Positions 1 to 5,900 of a stretch of DNA of 10,196 nucleotides are shown here, one piece after another. The notes under the pieces were generated by a model, which was given only the letters and a program-made list of their open reading frames with translations, was not told where the DNA came from and searched no databases. This DNA comes from Verrucomicrobiota bacterium (GTDB taxonomy: Bacteria; Verrucomicrobiota; Verrucomicrobiia; Verrucomicrobiales; DEV007), in assembly GCA_020630835.1 (NCBI GenBank), contig JAHDIL010000033.1:1-10196 (forward strand), written 5' to 3'. The first letter of the stretch is position 1, and each line of letters begins with the position of its first letter. The position numbers were made by a program, and so were the translations under genes.

Positions 1-163
1 GTGCCTCCGTGTCGTATTCCTGCTTGGTTTTGAAGACCTGCGGTTCTCCATCTGATTTACCAACGTTTCCAGTGACATCGGCAGCGTTGAGATCAAACAC
101 ACCTGCTGAAAAGAGAAATACAGCGATGAAAACCCGGGTTGAAATGCGTAGTTTTTTGGACAT
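1..163 (-). CDS. exported protein of unknown function, 5' end only
   Basis: An open frame on the minus strand starts at ATG 163-161 and runs off the left edge after 54 whole codons. The protein begins MSKKLRISTRVFIAVFLF and continues to FDLNAADVTG. That is a basic N-terminus, a hydrophobic core of about 15 residues and a likely signal peptidase I site near LNA-A (residue 27 or 28), so the product is probably secreted or periplasmic. The mature part visible (about 27 residues, hydrophilic, with a KTKQEYDTE stretch) is too short to assign to a family. No clear Shine-Dalgarno site precedes the ATG. The gene is divergent from the propeller/cytochrome gene, with 112 bases between the two starts, so the two may share a control region. 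The gene call rests on the signal-peptide pattern and the uninterrupted frame; the function is unknown. Confidence 0.6.
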   Translation of the reverse strand, partial: MSKKLRISTRVFIAVFLFSAGVFDLNAADVTGNVGKSDGEPQVFKTKQEYDTEA

Positions 164-205
164 ATCGCCAATAAATGTCACATTTTGTATCTGATTCAAC
201 ATAAT

Positions 206-218
206 CGTTCAGCGAACG
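206..218. promoter_or_regulatory. small palindrome in the divergent intergenic region
   Basis: CGTTC-AGC-GAACG is a perfect 5-base inverted repeat with a 3-base spacer. It lies between the divergent starts at 163 and 276. Its position would suit an operator acting on either gene, but a 5-base arm can occur by chance. No matching second copy was seen nearby. Confidence 0.2.
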
Positions 219-260
219 CCTGGCTGGACCTTGCCCTTCACTGTAATTCTATGCGATAGT

Positions 261-266
261 AAAGGA
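261..266 (+). promoter_or_regulatory. ribosome binding site that fixes the start at 276
   Basis: AAAGGA lies 9 bases before the ATG at 276. It is the clearest Shine-Dalgarno-like site in the window. It supports ATG 276 rather than the upstream TTG at 231, which would put 15 extra residues in front of an otherwise normal signal peptide. Confidence 0.5.
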
Positions 267-275
267 CTCTTCGTT

Positions 276-677
276 ATGAAATTCTCAAAACTCCTACTGT
301 TGACTCTGGCAATACCCGCCGCCATAGCTACTTCCCCCGCTCACGGCTTTGACGCCTCGGACGCCGAACCAAAATGGATCTGGCCAGCCGGCGACAGTGA
401 GAAGAAACGTGCCGTTTTCCGGAAAGCCTTTGACGTGCCGGAAGACGCCAAACGAGTTCTGCTTTTGACCCATGCCGATGACTTAGGAACGCTTTATCTT
501 AATGGAGCAAGAGCCCGAATTTCCTTTTCCAAAAATTGGGCAACCGCGAGTGTATGGGATGTCTCAGACATGGTAACTCGTGGCGGCTCTAATCTCTTCG
601 CCATTGATGTCACTAACGCTGGCGGAGAAGCAGGTCAGCGAAAATCATCAATAAAGACGACTCCGAAAGCTACATAG
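276..677 (+). CDS. N-terminal part of frameshifted PVC-type propeller/haem-binding protein (signal peptide and jelly-roll domain)
   Basis: The frame starts at ATG 276 with a signal peptide (MKFSKLLLLTLAIPAAIATS, cleavage likely near AHG). A beta-sandwich-like segment follows, beginning KWIWPAGD at about residue 32 and containing FRKAFDVPEDAKR, LTHADDLGTLYLNG and WDVSDMV. This pattern resembles the galactose-binding-like N-terminal modules of PVC secreted proteins and of alpha-L-rhamnosidases. The frame ends at TAG 675-677, but meaningful coding stops earlier. After NLFAIDVTNAGGEAG (near 633) the expected continuation is found in another frame, and the last 12 or so codons of this frame look like out-of-frame readthrough. 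It is therefore the front part of the gene that continues to 3271, not an independent small gene. With one base restored the whole gene would encode about 998 residues. The split could be a real mutation or a sequencing or assembly error. Confidence 0.7.
   Translation: MKFSKLLLLTLAIPAAIATSPAHGFDASDAEPKWIWPAGDSEKKRAVFRKAFDVPEDAKRVLLLTHADDLGTLYLNGARARISFSKNWATASVWDVSDMVTRGGSNLFAIDVTNAGGEAGQRKSSIKTTPKAT
632..650 (+). other. frameshift junction inside the propeller/cytochrome gene
   Basis: Upstream of here the coding sense is in the frame of ATG 276; downstream it is in the frame that runs to 3271. The downstream frame is open from 617, so the switch lies in about 617-677. Sense is best restored by adding one base at about 632-645, around GGTCAGCG or in the AAAA run at 641-644, giving a join such as GGEAG...KIINKDDSESY. 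This is consistent with loss of one base. The A-run is short and not a classical slippery heptamer, so programmed frameshifting is possible but unlikely. Confidence 0.65.
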
Positions 678-850
678 CGAGCGACAAGACTTGGCAATCA
701 TCTTCGAAGGCGTTTAAAAACTGGCAGAAGGCAGAAGCACCAGATGCCAATAAAATAGCCAAGGATTCCGATGAACTCGCCAGTCTGGGCGGCGGCCCAT
801 GGGAAGCTAAGGTAAGCTTCGCATCGATCACTGACAGCCTCGACATTCGT

Positions 851-3271
851 GTGCCTGAGGCAACCCCGGTCGATAAAATCAACCTGGTAGAGGGCTTCAA
901 AGCAGAGCTCATCTATTCCGTCCCAAAAATAGAGCAGGGCTCTTGGGTCGCCATGACCATCGATAATAAGAGCCGCATGATCGTATCGGATCAATATGGT
1001 GCGCTCTATCGCTTCCCTACTCCAGCCCTCGGCGAGACGCTTAAAGACTCCGCCGTTGAGAAAATCGAAATCGATTCGGGTTCAGCTCAAGGCCTACTTT
1101 GGGCATTCGATGCTCTATACGTCGTGCAAAACACTGCCGATATGGGTGGCCGCGGTATCTATCGTCTCACCGATTCCAATGGCGACGACAAGCTCGACAA
1201 AAAAGAGTTGATCACCAAATTTGAAGATATTGGTGGTGAGCATGGCCCGCACGCCATTGTCAAATCGCCTGACGGAAAATCCCTCTACGTAGTTGTGGGA
1301 AACCAGACTCCCATGCCAAGCTTCGATAAGACTCGCGTTCCTTCTGTTTGGGGCGAGGACAATCTGCTCAAGCGCCCCATCGGCAAGGGCTTCATGAAGG
1401 GGACATTCGGCCCACGCGGCTTCATCGCTAAACTTGATCCTGACGGCTCCAATTTCGAAATCATAAACACCGGATACCGGAATCAGTATGACGTCGACTT
1501 CAACGAGTTTGGCGACATGTTCACTTACGACGCTGACATGGAGTGGGACATGAATCTCCCCTGGTATCGTCCAACTCGCATCAATCACGCCGTTAGTGGA
1601 GCCGAGTGGGGCTGGAGAAACGGCGGTGCTAAGTGGCCAGAGCGCTGGCCCGACACTCTCCCTGCGACAGTCGACATCGGCCCAGGTTCACCTACCGGTG
1701 TTTCCTTCGGTCTGGGAGCGAAATTCCCAGCCAAATACCAGCGTGCCTTCTTCGCAGCAGACTGGAGTTACGGCAAACTCTACGCCGTGCACATGGAACC
1801 TTCCGGTGCCAGCTACAAGGCTACGTTTGAGGAATTCATGAGTGCACAACCTCTGCCTCTCACTGATTTGGAAGTCAATCCTACCGATGGAGCCCTCTAC
1901 ATCGCCATCGGCGGACGCCGCGTCCAGTCGGGACTCTACCGTGTCACCTACACAGGCGGAGAATCCACTGACGCAATCGTCGCTGGAGAGCTACCAGAGT
2001 TGCACAAGCTGCGCCGTGAAATCGAAACCTATCACGAGCAGAAAAAAGGCGCTGTAGAGTTTGTTTGGCCTCACCTAGGTCATGAGGACCGTTTCATTCG
2101 CTATGCTGCTCGCACAGCATTGGAGCATCAGCCCGTTGGTTCCTGGAGAAACCTTGCGTTCAGCGAGGAGAACCCGGTCGCGAAGACTCAGGCCCTAATT
2201 GCCCTTGCTAGAACAGGCTGGGAAAGTGTTGGCATAGAGGTAATCGGATCGCTAGATACCATCGATAAAACCAAGCTAACAGACGCGCAACTTATTGACG
2301 TTCTCCGGGCATACGCTCTGACCTACACGCGCCACGACTCCGAGCAGCTACGCCTCCCCCGTCAAGGAGTTACTAAATTCCTTGAGGCGAATATGCCGTT
2401 CGCAAGTATGCCTGCTAACATTGATGCTTTAGAAATACTCGTCTACCTTGACTCTCCTAAAGCAGCATCTCTGGGCGTAAACCTGCTTGCCGACACCACC
2501 TCGCCCACAGAGCAAATCGCTCTTGCCAAATCTCTCGCTCATCAGAGCGAGGGCTGGGAAGGCGATCTCCGGGCGAAGTTCTTCAAGTGGTTCACCTTAG
2601 CAAAGGGTTACAAGGGTGGCCCCAGCTTTGACCTCTTCATAGCTGACATCAAAAAGAACGCCTTGGCTAACACTCCGGCAGCAGAGCAGGAAGCTCTCAA
2701 AGAAATCATCGAGGCCGAGCCCCCATCCGAACCAATGTTCACCTTCGAGCCACGCTCCTTCCAGAAAAACTGGACGGTCGAGGATTTCGATGACGTCCTT
2801 GCCGTTGGACTAGAGGGCGGTCGCGACTTCGATAATGGGCGCAAGATGTTCGGCGCGGCCACGTGTTACGCTTGCCACCGATTCAACCAGGAAGGTGGAG
2901 CCCTCGGACCTGATCTCACAAGCGTCGCCGGCAAATTTAGCCCACGCGACCTCCTCGTTTCAATCGTCGACCCTAGTGAGCAAGTTTCTGATCAGTATGG
3001 TCAAATGGTGTTCACCATGAAGGATAAGTCTGTCGTCACAGGCCGCATCATGAACCTCGCTGGAGACAGCGTGCGGGTGAATACGAATATGATGGACCCA
3101 AATGCTATCACATCCATTGATCGAAAGAGACTTGAGAGCATGGAGCAGTCACCGATTAGTATGATGCCCATGGGCCTGATCAACACCCTTAGCAAGGATG
3201 ACACACTGGATCTCCTCGCGTATCTGCTATCGCGAGGCAATCCTAAGGATCCCATGTTCGAGCAGCATTAA
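851..3271 (+). CDS. PVC-type beta-propeller / CxxCH haem-binding protein, main part
   Basis: This is a large secreted protein of the Pirellula/Verrucomicrobium type (families TIGR02604, putative membrane-bound dehydrogenase domain, and TIGR02603, putative haem-binding CxxCH domain). GTG 851 is only the first in-frame start candidate. Coding sense runs back without a stop to about 640 (INKDDSESYIASDKTW, then FKNWQKAEAP), so Val851 is probably internal. Numbering from ATG 276 with the frameshift repaired, the domains are: a glucose/sorbosone dehydrogenase-like propeller at about 205-560 (EGFKAELIY, GEHGPHAIV, PRGFIAKLDPDG, GYRNQYDVDFN, FFAADWSYGKLYAV); a helical, HEAT-like segment at about 570-840; and a cytochrome c-like domain at about 850-998 with haem site CYACH at 864-868 (bases 2864-2878), then GALGPDLT. 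MMPMG at 963-967 may hold the axial methionine. Such proteins probably move electrons during periplasmic or outer-membrane oxidation of sugars, but the substrate is unknown. A terminator follows at once, so the gene is likely monocistronic. Confidence 0.85.
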   Translation: MPEATPVDKINLVEGFKAELIYSVPKIEQGSWVAMTIDNKSRMIVSDQYGALYRFPTPALGETLKDSAVEKIEIDSGSAQGLLWAFDALYVVQNTADMGGRGIYRLTDSNGDDKLDKKELITKFEDIGGEHGPHAIVKSPDGKSLYVVVGNQTPMPSFDKTRVPSVWGEDNLLKRPIGKGFMKGTFGPRGFIAKLDPDGSNFEIINTGYRNQYDVDFNEFGDMFTYDADMEWDMNLPWYRPTRINHAVSGAEWGWRNGGAKWPERWPDTLPATVDIGPGSPTGVSFGLGAKFPAKYQRAFFAADWSYGKLYAVHMEPSGASYKATFEEFMSAQPLPLTDLEVNPTDGALYIAIGGRRVQSGLYRVTYTGGESTDAIVAGELPELHKLRREIETYHEQKKGAVEFVWPHLGHEDRFIRYAARTALEHQPVGSWRNLAFSEENPVAKTQALIALARTGWESVGIEVIGSLDTIDKTKLTDAQLIDVLRAYALTYTRHDSEQLRLPRQGVTKFLEANMPFASMPANIDALEILVYLDSPKAASLGVNLLADTTSPTEQIALAKSLAHQSEGWEGDLRAKFFKWFTLAKGYKGGPSFDLFIADIKKNALANTPAAEQEALKEIIEAEPPSEPMFTFEPRSFQKNWTVEDFDDVLAVGLEGGRDFDNGRKMFGAATCYACHRFNQEGGALGPDLTSVAGKFSPRDLLVSIVDPSEQVSDQYGQMVFTMKDKSVVTGRIMNLAGDSVRVNTNMMDPNAITSIDRKRLESMEQSPISMMPMGLINTLSKDDTLDLLAYLLSRGNPKDPMFEQH

Positions 3272-3314
3272 GCCTGGATCTAACTCCACTTCGCTACTAA
3301 AAGCGAAATTCTGC

Positions 3315-3349
3315 AGCCGATTGCGCCCTGCTCGCAATCGGCTTTTTTT
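3315..3349 (+). terminator. strong rho-independent terminator
   Basis: AGCCGATTGCG (3315-3325) pairs perfectly with CGCAATCGGCT (3333-3343) across a 7-base loop, and a T-run follows to 3349. The 11-base stem plus U-tract lies 43 bases after the stop of the propeller/cytochrome gene. It separates that gene from the MoxR-DUF58 pair. Confidence 0.92.
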
Positions 3350-3371
3350 GTCTCAACTCGGCGTAGAGAAG

Positions 3372-3385
3372 CACGCATTTGCGTG
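3372..3385. promoter_or_regulatory. 14-base inverted repeat upstream of moxR
   Basis: CACGCA-TT-TGCGTG is a perfect 6-base inverted repeat. It lies between the terminator and the MoxR start, 37 bases before the ATG. Its position would suit an operator or an element near the transcription start. No regulator is visible in the window and no second copy was seen, so the role is speculative. Confidence 0.25.
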
Positions 3386-3422
3386 GTGACACGACTCCGA
3401 ACAAGCCGTATCGTTTTTGCCG

Positions 3423-4421
3423 ATGCCAGAAGACAGCGAAACAGAGAAGGACTTGTTCACGAAGCTATTAGGTGCAAAACAAATTCTGCTACCAGAGATT
3501 CAAAAAATTGTCGTCGGACAGGCCGAGGTTATCGACCAGCTACTCATAACTATTTTCTCAGGCAGTCACTGTCTGATCATGGGCCCACCCGGTCTGGCAA
3601 AGACCCTATTGGTAAACACTCTTTCGACCGTTCTTGGTCTAGACTTCCGCCGCATTCAATTCACGCCAGATCTTATGCCGTCAGACATCATCGGCACCGA
3701 GATTCTAGAGGAGAATGCCGATGGACAGCGTTCACTGTCGCGCAAGCTAGGGCCGATTTTTTCAAACCTAGTCCTAGCCGACGAAATCAACCGCACGCCT
3801 CCAAAAACACAAGCGGCTCTGCTAGAGGCTATGCAGGAGAAGCAGGTCACCCTGGCTGGCGAAACGCTAAGCCTCCCCTCTCCTTTTTTTGTCCTCGCCA
3901 CACAAAACCCGATCGAAATGGAGGGCACCTACCCTTTGCCAGAGGCTCAGCTTGACCGATTCCTCTTAAATACCCTCATCGATTACCTACCCGAAGACGA
4001 TGAAGTTTCGGTGGTGCAAAGAACCACTAGTTCGGCACACCAGATTCCCACCACTGTTTTTCAGCCAGACGAATTACTAGGCTGTCAGAAATTCGTTCGC
4101 GACGTCCCGGTAGCGGAGGACTTAGTGCGCTATGCTGTGCGGCTCGCGACCGCCTCCCGGCCGAAATCGGGTAGAGCTACACCGGAGATTCAGCAGTGGG
4201 TGCGCTGGGGAGCTGGCACCCGCGCCAGTCAAAGCCTCATTCTAGCAGCAAAGGCGCGCGCTGTTCTCGACAACCGCCCTTGCGTCGACTACGAGGATAT
4301 TAAAGCCCTGGCAAAACCTGTTCTAAGGCATCGTATCCTCACTACCTATCGGGCAGAGGCAGAGGCTATTGATGTCGAGAATGTCATCGAACATTTACTC
4401 GATACCACCCCCAGAAACTAA
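3423..4421 (+). CDS. MoxR-family AAA+ ATPase
   Basis: This 332-residue protein is a full-length MoxR AAA+ ATPase, a chaperone-like enzyme that uses ATP to mature or insert cofactors into partner proteins, often vWA proteins. Visible motifs are VGQAEVIDQLL at 31-41, Walker A GPPGLAKT at 54-61, Walker B LVLADE at 116-121 followed by INRTPPKTQ, sensor-1 ATQNPIEMEGTYPLPEAQLDRF at 159-180, which includes the family signature and the conserved arginine, and a C-terminal helical lid (VDYEDIKALAKPVLRHRI). ATG 3423 is preferred to TTG 3417, which adds only two residues; neither has a clear ribosome binding site. The gene follows a terminator and a small palindrome, so it probably begins its own transcript. 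A DUF58 gene follows after 45 bases, which is the classic MoxR partner arrangement. The client in this organism cannot be told from the window. Confidence 0.93.
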   Translation: MPEDSETEKDLFTKLLGAKQILLPEIQKIVVGQAEVIDQLLITIFSGSHCLIMGPPGLAKTLLVNTLSTVLGLDFRRIQFTPDLMPSDIIGTEILEENADGQRSLSRKLGPIFSNLVLADEINRTPPKTQAALLEAMQEKQVTLAGETLSLPSPFFVLATQNPIEMEGTYPLPEAQLDRFLLNTLIDYLPEDDEVSVVQRTTSSAHQIPTTVFQPDELLGCQKFVRDVPVAEDLVRYAVRLATASRPKSGRATPEIQQWVRWGAGTRASQSLILAAKARAVLDNRPCVDYEDIKALAKPVLRHRILTTYRAEAEAIDVENVIEHLLDTTPRN

Positions 4422-4466
4422 CAAGGAACGCTCCCTCGTGCACGCCCTTTCTCCCACTACTCGCTC

Positions 4467-5450
4467 ATGAGTCCAGACAGCGTGATAGAGCCAGTCATCA
4501 CTGACTCAAAAGTTGGCTTTGAGCTTCTTGCTAAGCAGTTGGTAGAGGGGACACGGCTTGGCATGCATCGATCGCCTTTTCAGGGTTCTTCCAGCGAATT
4601 CTCGGAATACACAGCCTACACACCCGGTGAAGATACTCGCTTTCTCGATTGGAAAATACTCGCTCGCACAGATCGCGCCTACGTTCAAAAATTCGATGAC
4701 GAGACTAACCTTTTCACCCATTTTGTGATCGATCAGGGGCGTTCCATGCACTTTTCTTCTTCCTCCCCCGAAACAGTGCCGCAAGTCCCCTCCAAATTTC
4801 ACTATGCCGCCACTACTGCGGCAACCCTCGGCTGGCTTTTACTGCGCCAACAAGATGGATTTTCGTTGACGCTTGTCGATGAAAAACTGCGCGATCACAT
4901 TCCTGAATCCACCGCTTCCTCACAGCTTTCTCGGATATGCACGCGTCTCGATACCGCGGCGGAAAGCTTGGCCTCGGCTCCCCCCTCCTCACTTCACGAA
5001 ACAACCGAGGATTGCCTCCAAACAGTCCTTCCTTTTTCATCTAGCCTGACGACTTTGCCACCACTTATTGGCCAACGGAGACTCGTAGTTCTGCTCTCAG
5101 ATTTCCTCCCTAAAGTCAGTCTCAGCACCGAAGAACGAACGACTGTTTTTAGGGAAAGTCGACACGCCATAGCCACTCTCCAAAAGGCGGGGAACGAAAT
5201 CATCGCACTGCAAGTTCTCGATCCCGCCGAACGCAAACTTGAGACTCTCAAGAAAGCCGGATTTTTGCGTTCACTCGCAACGAAACAAGAGTTTTTTGTC
5301 AACTCCCAGTCTCAAGCAGAAAGCTATCGCCAAGCCTTCCTCGAGTATCAGAGCGATCTCGAGACACTGTTTGCCGACCTCGGCGTGAAACATCTTATGC
5401 TTCAGACAGAGTCGAGCTTGCTAGCGCAGATTCAGCCACTGTTTGAGTAA
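4467..5450 (+). CDS. DUF58 domain protein, MoxR partner
   Basis: This 327-residue protein belongs to the DUF58 family. The hallmark segment SEYTAYTPGEDTRFLDWK at about 46-63, followed by ARTDRAYVQKFDDETN, is intact. DUF58 proteins have a von Willebrand factor A-like fold and nearly always lie next to moxR genes. The metal-site motif, usually D-x-S-x-S, reads D-Q-G-R-S at 89-93, so its first serine is a glycine. The second strand LVVLLSDFL at 206-214 keeps its acidic residue. No signal peptide is seen and there is no long membrane segment, so the protein is probably cytoplasmic. ATG 4467 is 45 bases after the moxR stop and has no good ribosome binding site. The bat-type membrane vWA and TPR genes that usually follow are absent: the pair ends here, with a 450-base gap behind it. 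The biochemical role of DUF58 is not established. Confidence 0.9.
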   Translation: MSPDSVIEPVITDSKVGFELLAKQLVEGTRLGMHRSPFQGSSSEFSEYTAYTPGEDTRFLDWKILARTDRAYVQKFDDETNLFTHFVIDQGRSMHFSSSSPETVPQVPSKFHYAATTAATLGWLLLRQQDGFSLTLVDEKLRDHIPESTASSQLSRICTRLDTAAESLASAPPSSLHETTEDCLQTVLPFSSSLTTLPPLIGQRRLVVLLSDFLPKVSLSTEERTTVFRESRHAIATLQKAGNEIIALQVLDPAERKLETLKKAGFLRSLATKQEFFVNSQSQAESYRQAFLEYQSDLETLFADLGVKHLMLQTESSLLAQIQPLFE

Positions 5451-5900
5451 TTTGACTATACCCCCAGATCGCAAGTGGTGTCTACAATCTAACATTACAC
5501 CTTACCAGCTATTGGACCTGGGATAAACGATGATGAGGACGGCATGAGGAGATTGAGAGCATGGAGATTCGTATGCTCGGCACCATCCTTCTGCCGTCTT
5601 TCTCTCTATTCCCGTATCTTGGGAAGAATACAGGAAAAGACCTAAACGACTCCAGCCGCCCGCTGAGGACACGAACAATGAACCGGACTCTGAGCGCATA
5701 CGTCATTGCGCCAGGAGTCAGCCCAACGAAGCGGTGGAATTGCTCGTAAGTAAGGCAATGCTAGCATTATCCTGATTTGGTGTCCGGAAACCCTTCTCTG
5801 CGCCCCTTGATGCCGGCTGACTTTTCCGCTGGACCGGCTACCATCCAATCACTTCGTTCTTTACTCGCTAGTTACCGTCAGTGCTCTACCATTTTTAGAA
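5451..5900. other. gap between DUF58 and sulfatase genes with no confident gene
   Basis: About 450 bases separate the DUF58 stop from the sulfatase start. Several short frames overlap here on both strands and none has a convincing start plus protein-like composition. The most protein-like is a plus-strand frame at 5557-5775 (72 codons) with no start codon near its beginning. No intrinsic terminator with a U-tract was found after the DUF58 gene, and no clear sigma70-type promoter was found before the sulfatase, although one must lie here if the sulfatase is transcribed on its own. Confidence 0.6.
5557..5775 (+). pseudogene. possible gene fragment of unknown origin
   Basis: This frame is open for 72 codons between TGA 5554-5556 and TGA 5773-5775. 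Its later part reads like a normal protein (VSWEEYRKRPKRLQ, then EDTNNEPDSERIRHCARSQP and NEAVELLVSKAMLALS). There is no ATG, GTG or TTG near the beginning. If it was ever coding it is a truncated remnant. The family was not recognised and the frame may be chance; overlapping frames exist on both strands. Confidence 0.2.

Noticed and set aside
9-194. Plus-strand open frame at the left edge
   Set aside because: It lies opposite the minus-strand frame that has a clear signal peptide, and its own translation has no protein-like features.
231-260. Sigma70-like promoter TTGCCC ... GATAGT before the gene at 276
   Set aside because: The spacing (18 bases) is acceptable but the -10 match is poor, and the start of transcription would leave almost no leader before the ribosome binding site.
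1115-1588. 157-residue minus-strand open frame
   Set aside because: It is entirely antisense to the well-supported propeller domain; its length follows from the codon pattern of the real gene.
3383-3955. 190-residue plus-strand open frame overlapping moxR in another frame
   Set aside because: The moxR frame carries all the AAA+ motifs. The overlapping frame is rich in Arg, His and Ser and matches nothing recognised, so it is a shadow.
5642-5848. Minus-strand 68-codon frame in the gap before the sulfatase
   Set aside because: It overlaps frames on the other strand, has an Arg/Ser/Pro-rich composition without recognisable motifs, and has no supporting ribosome binding site.
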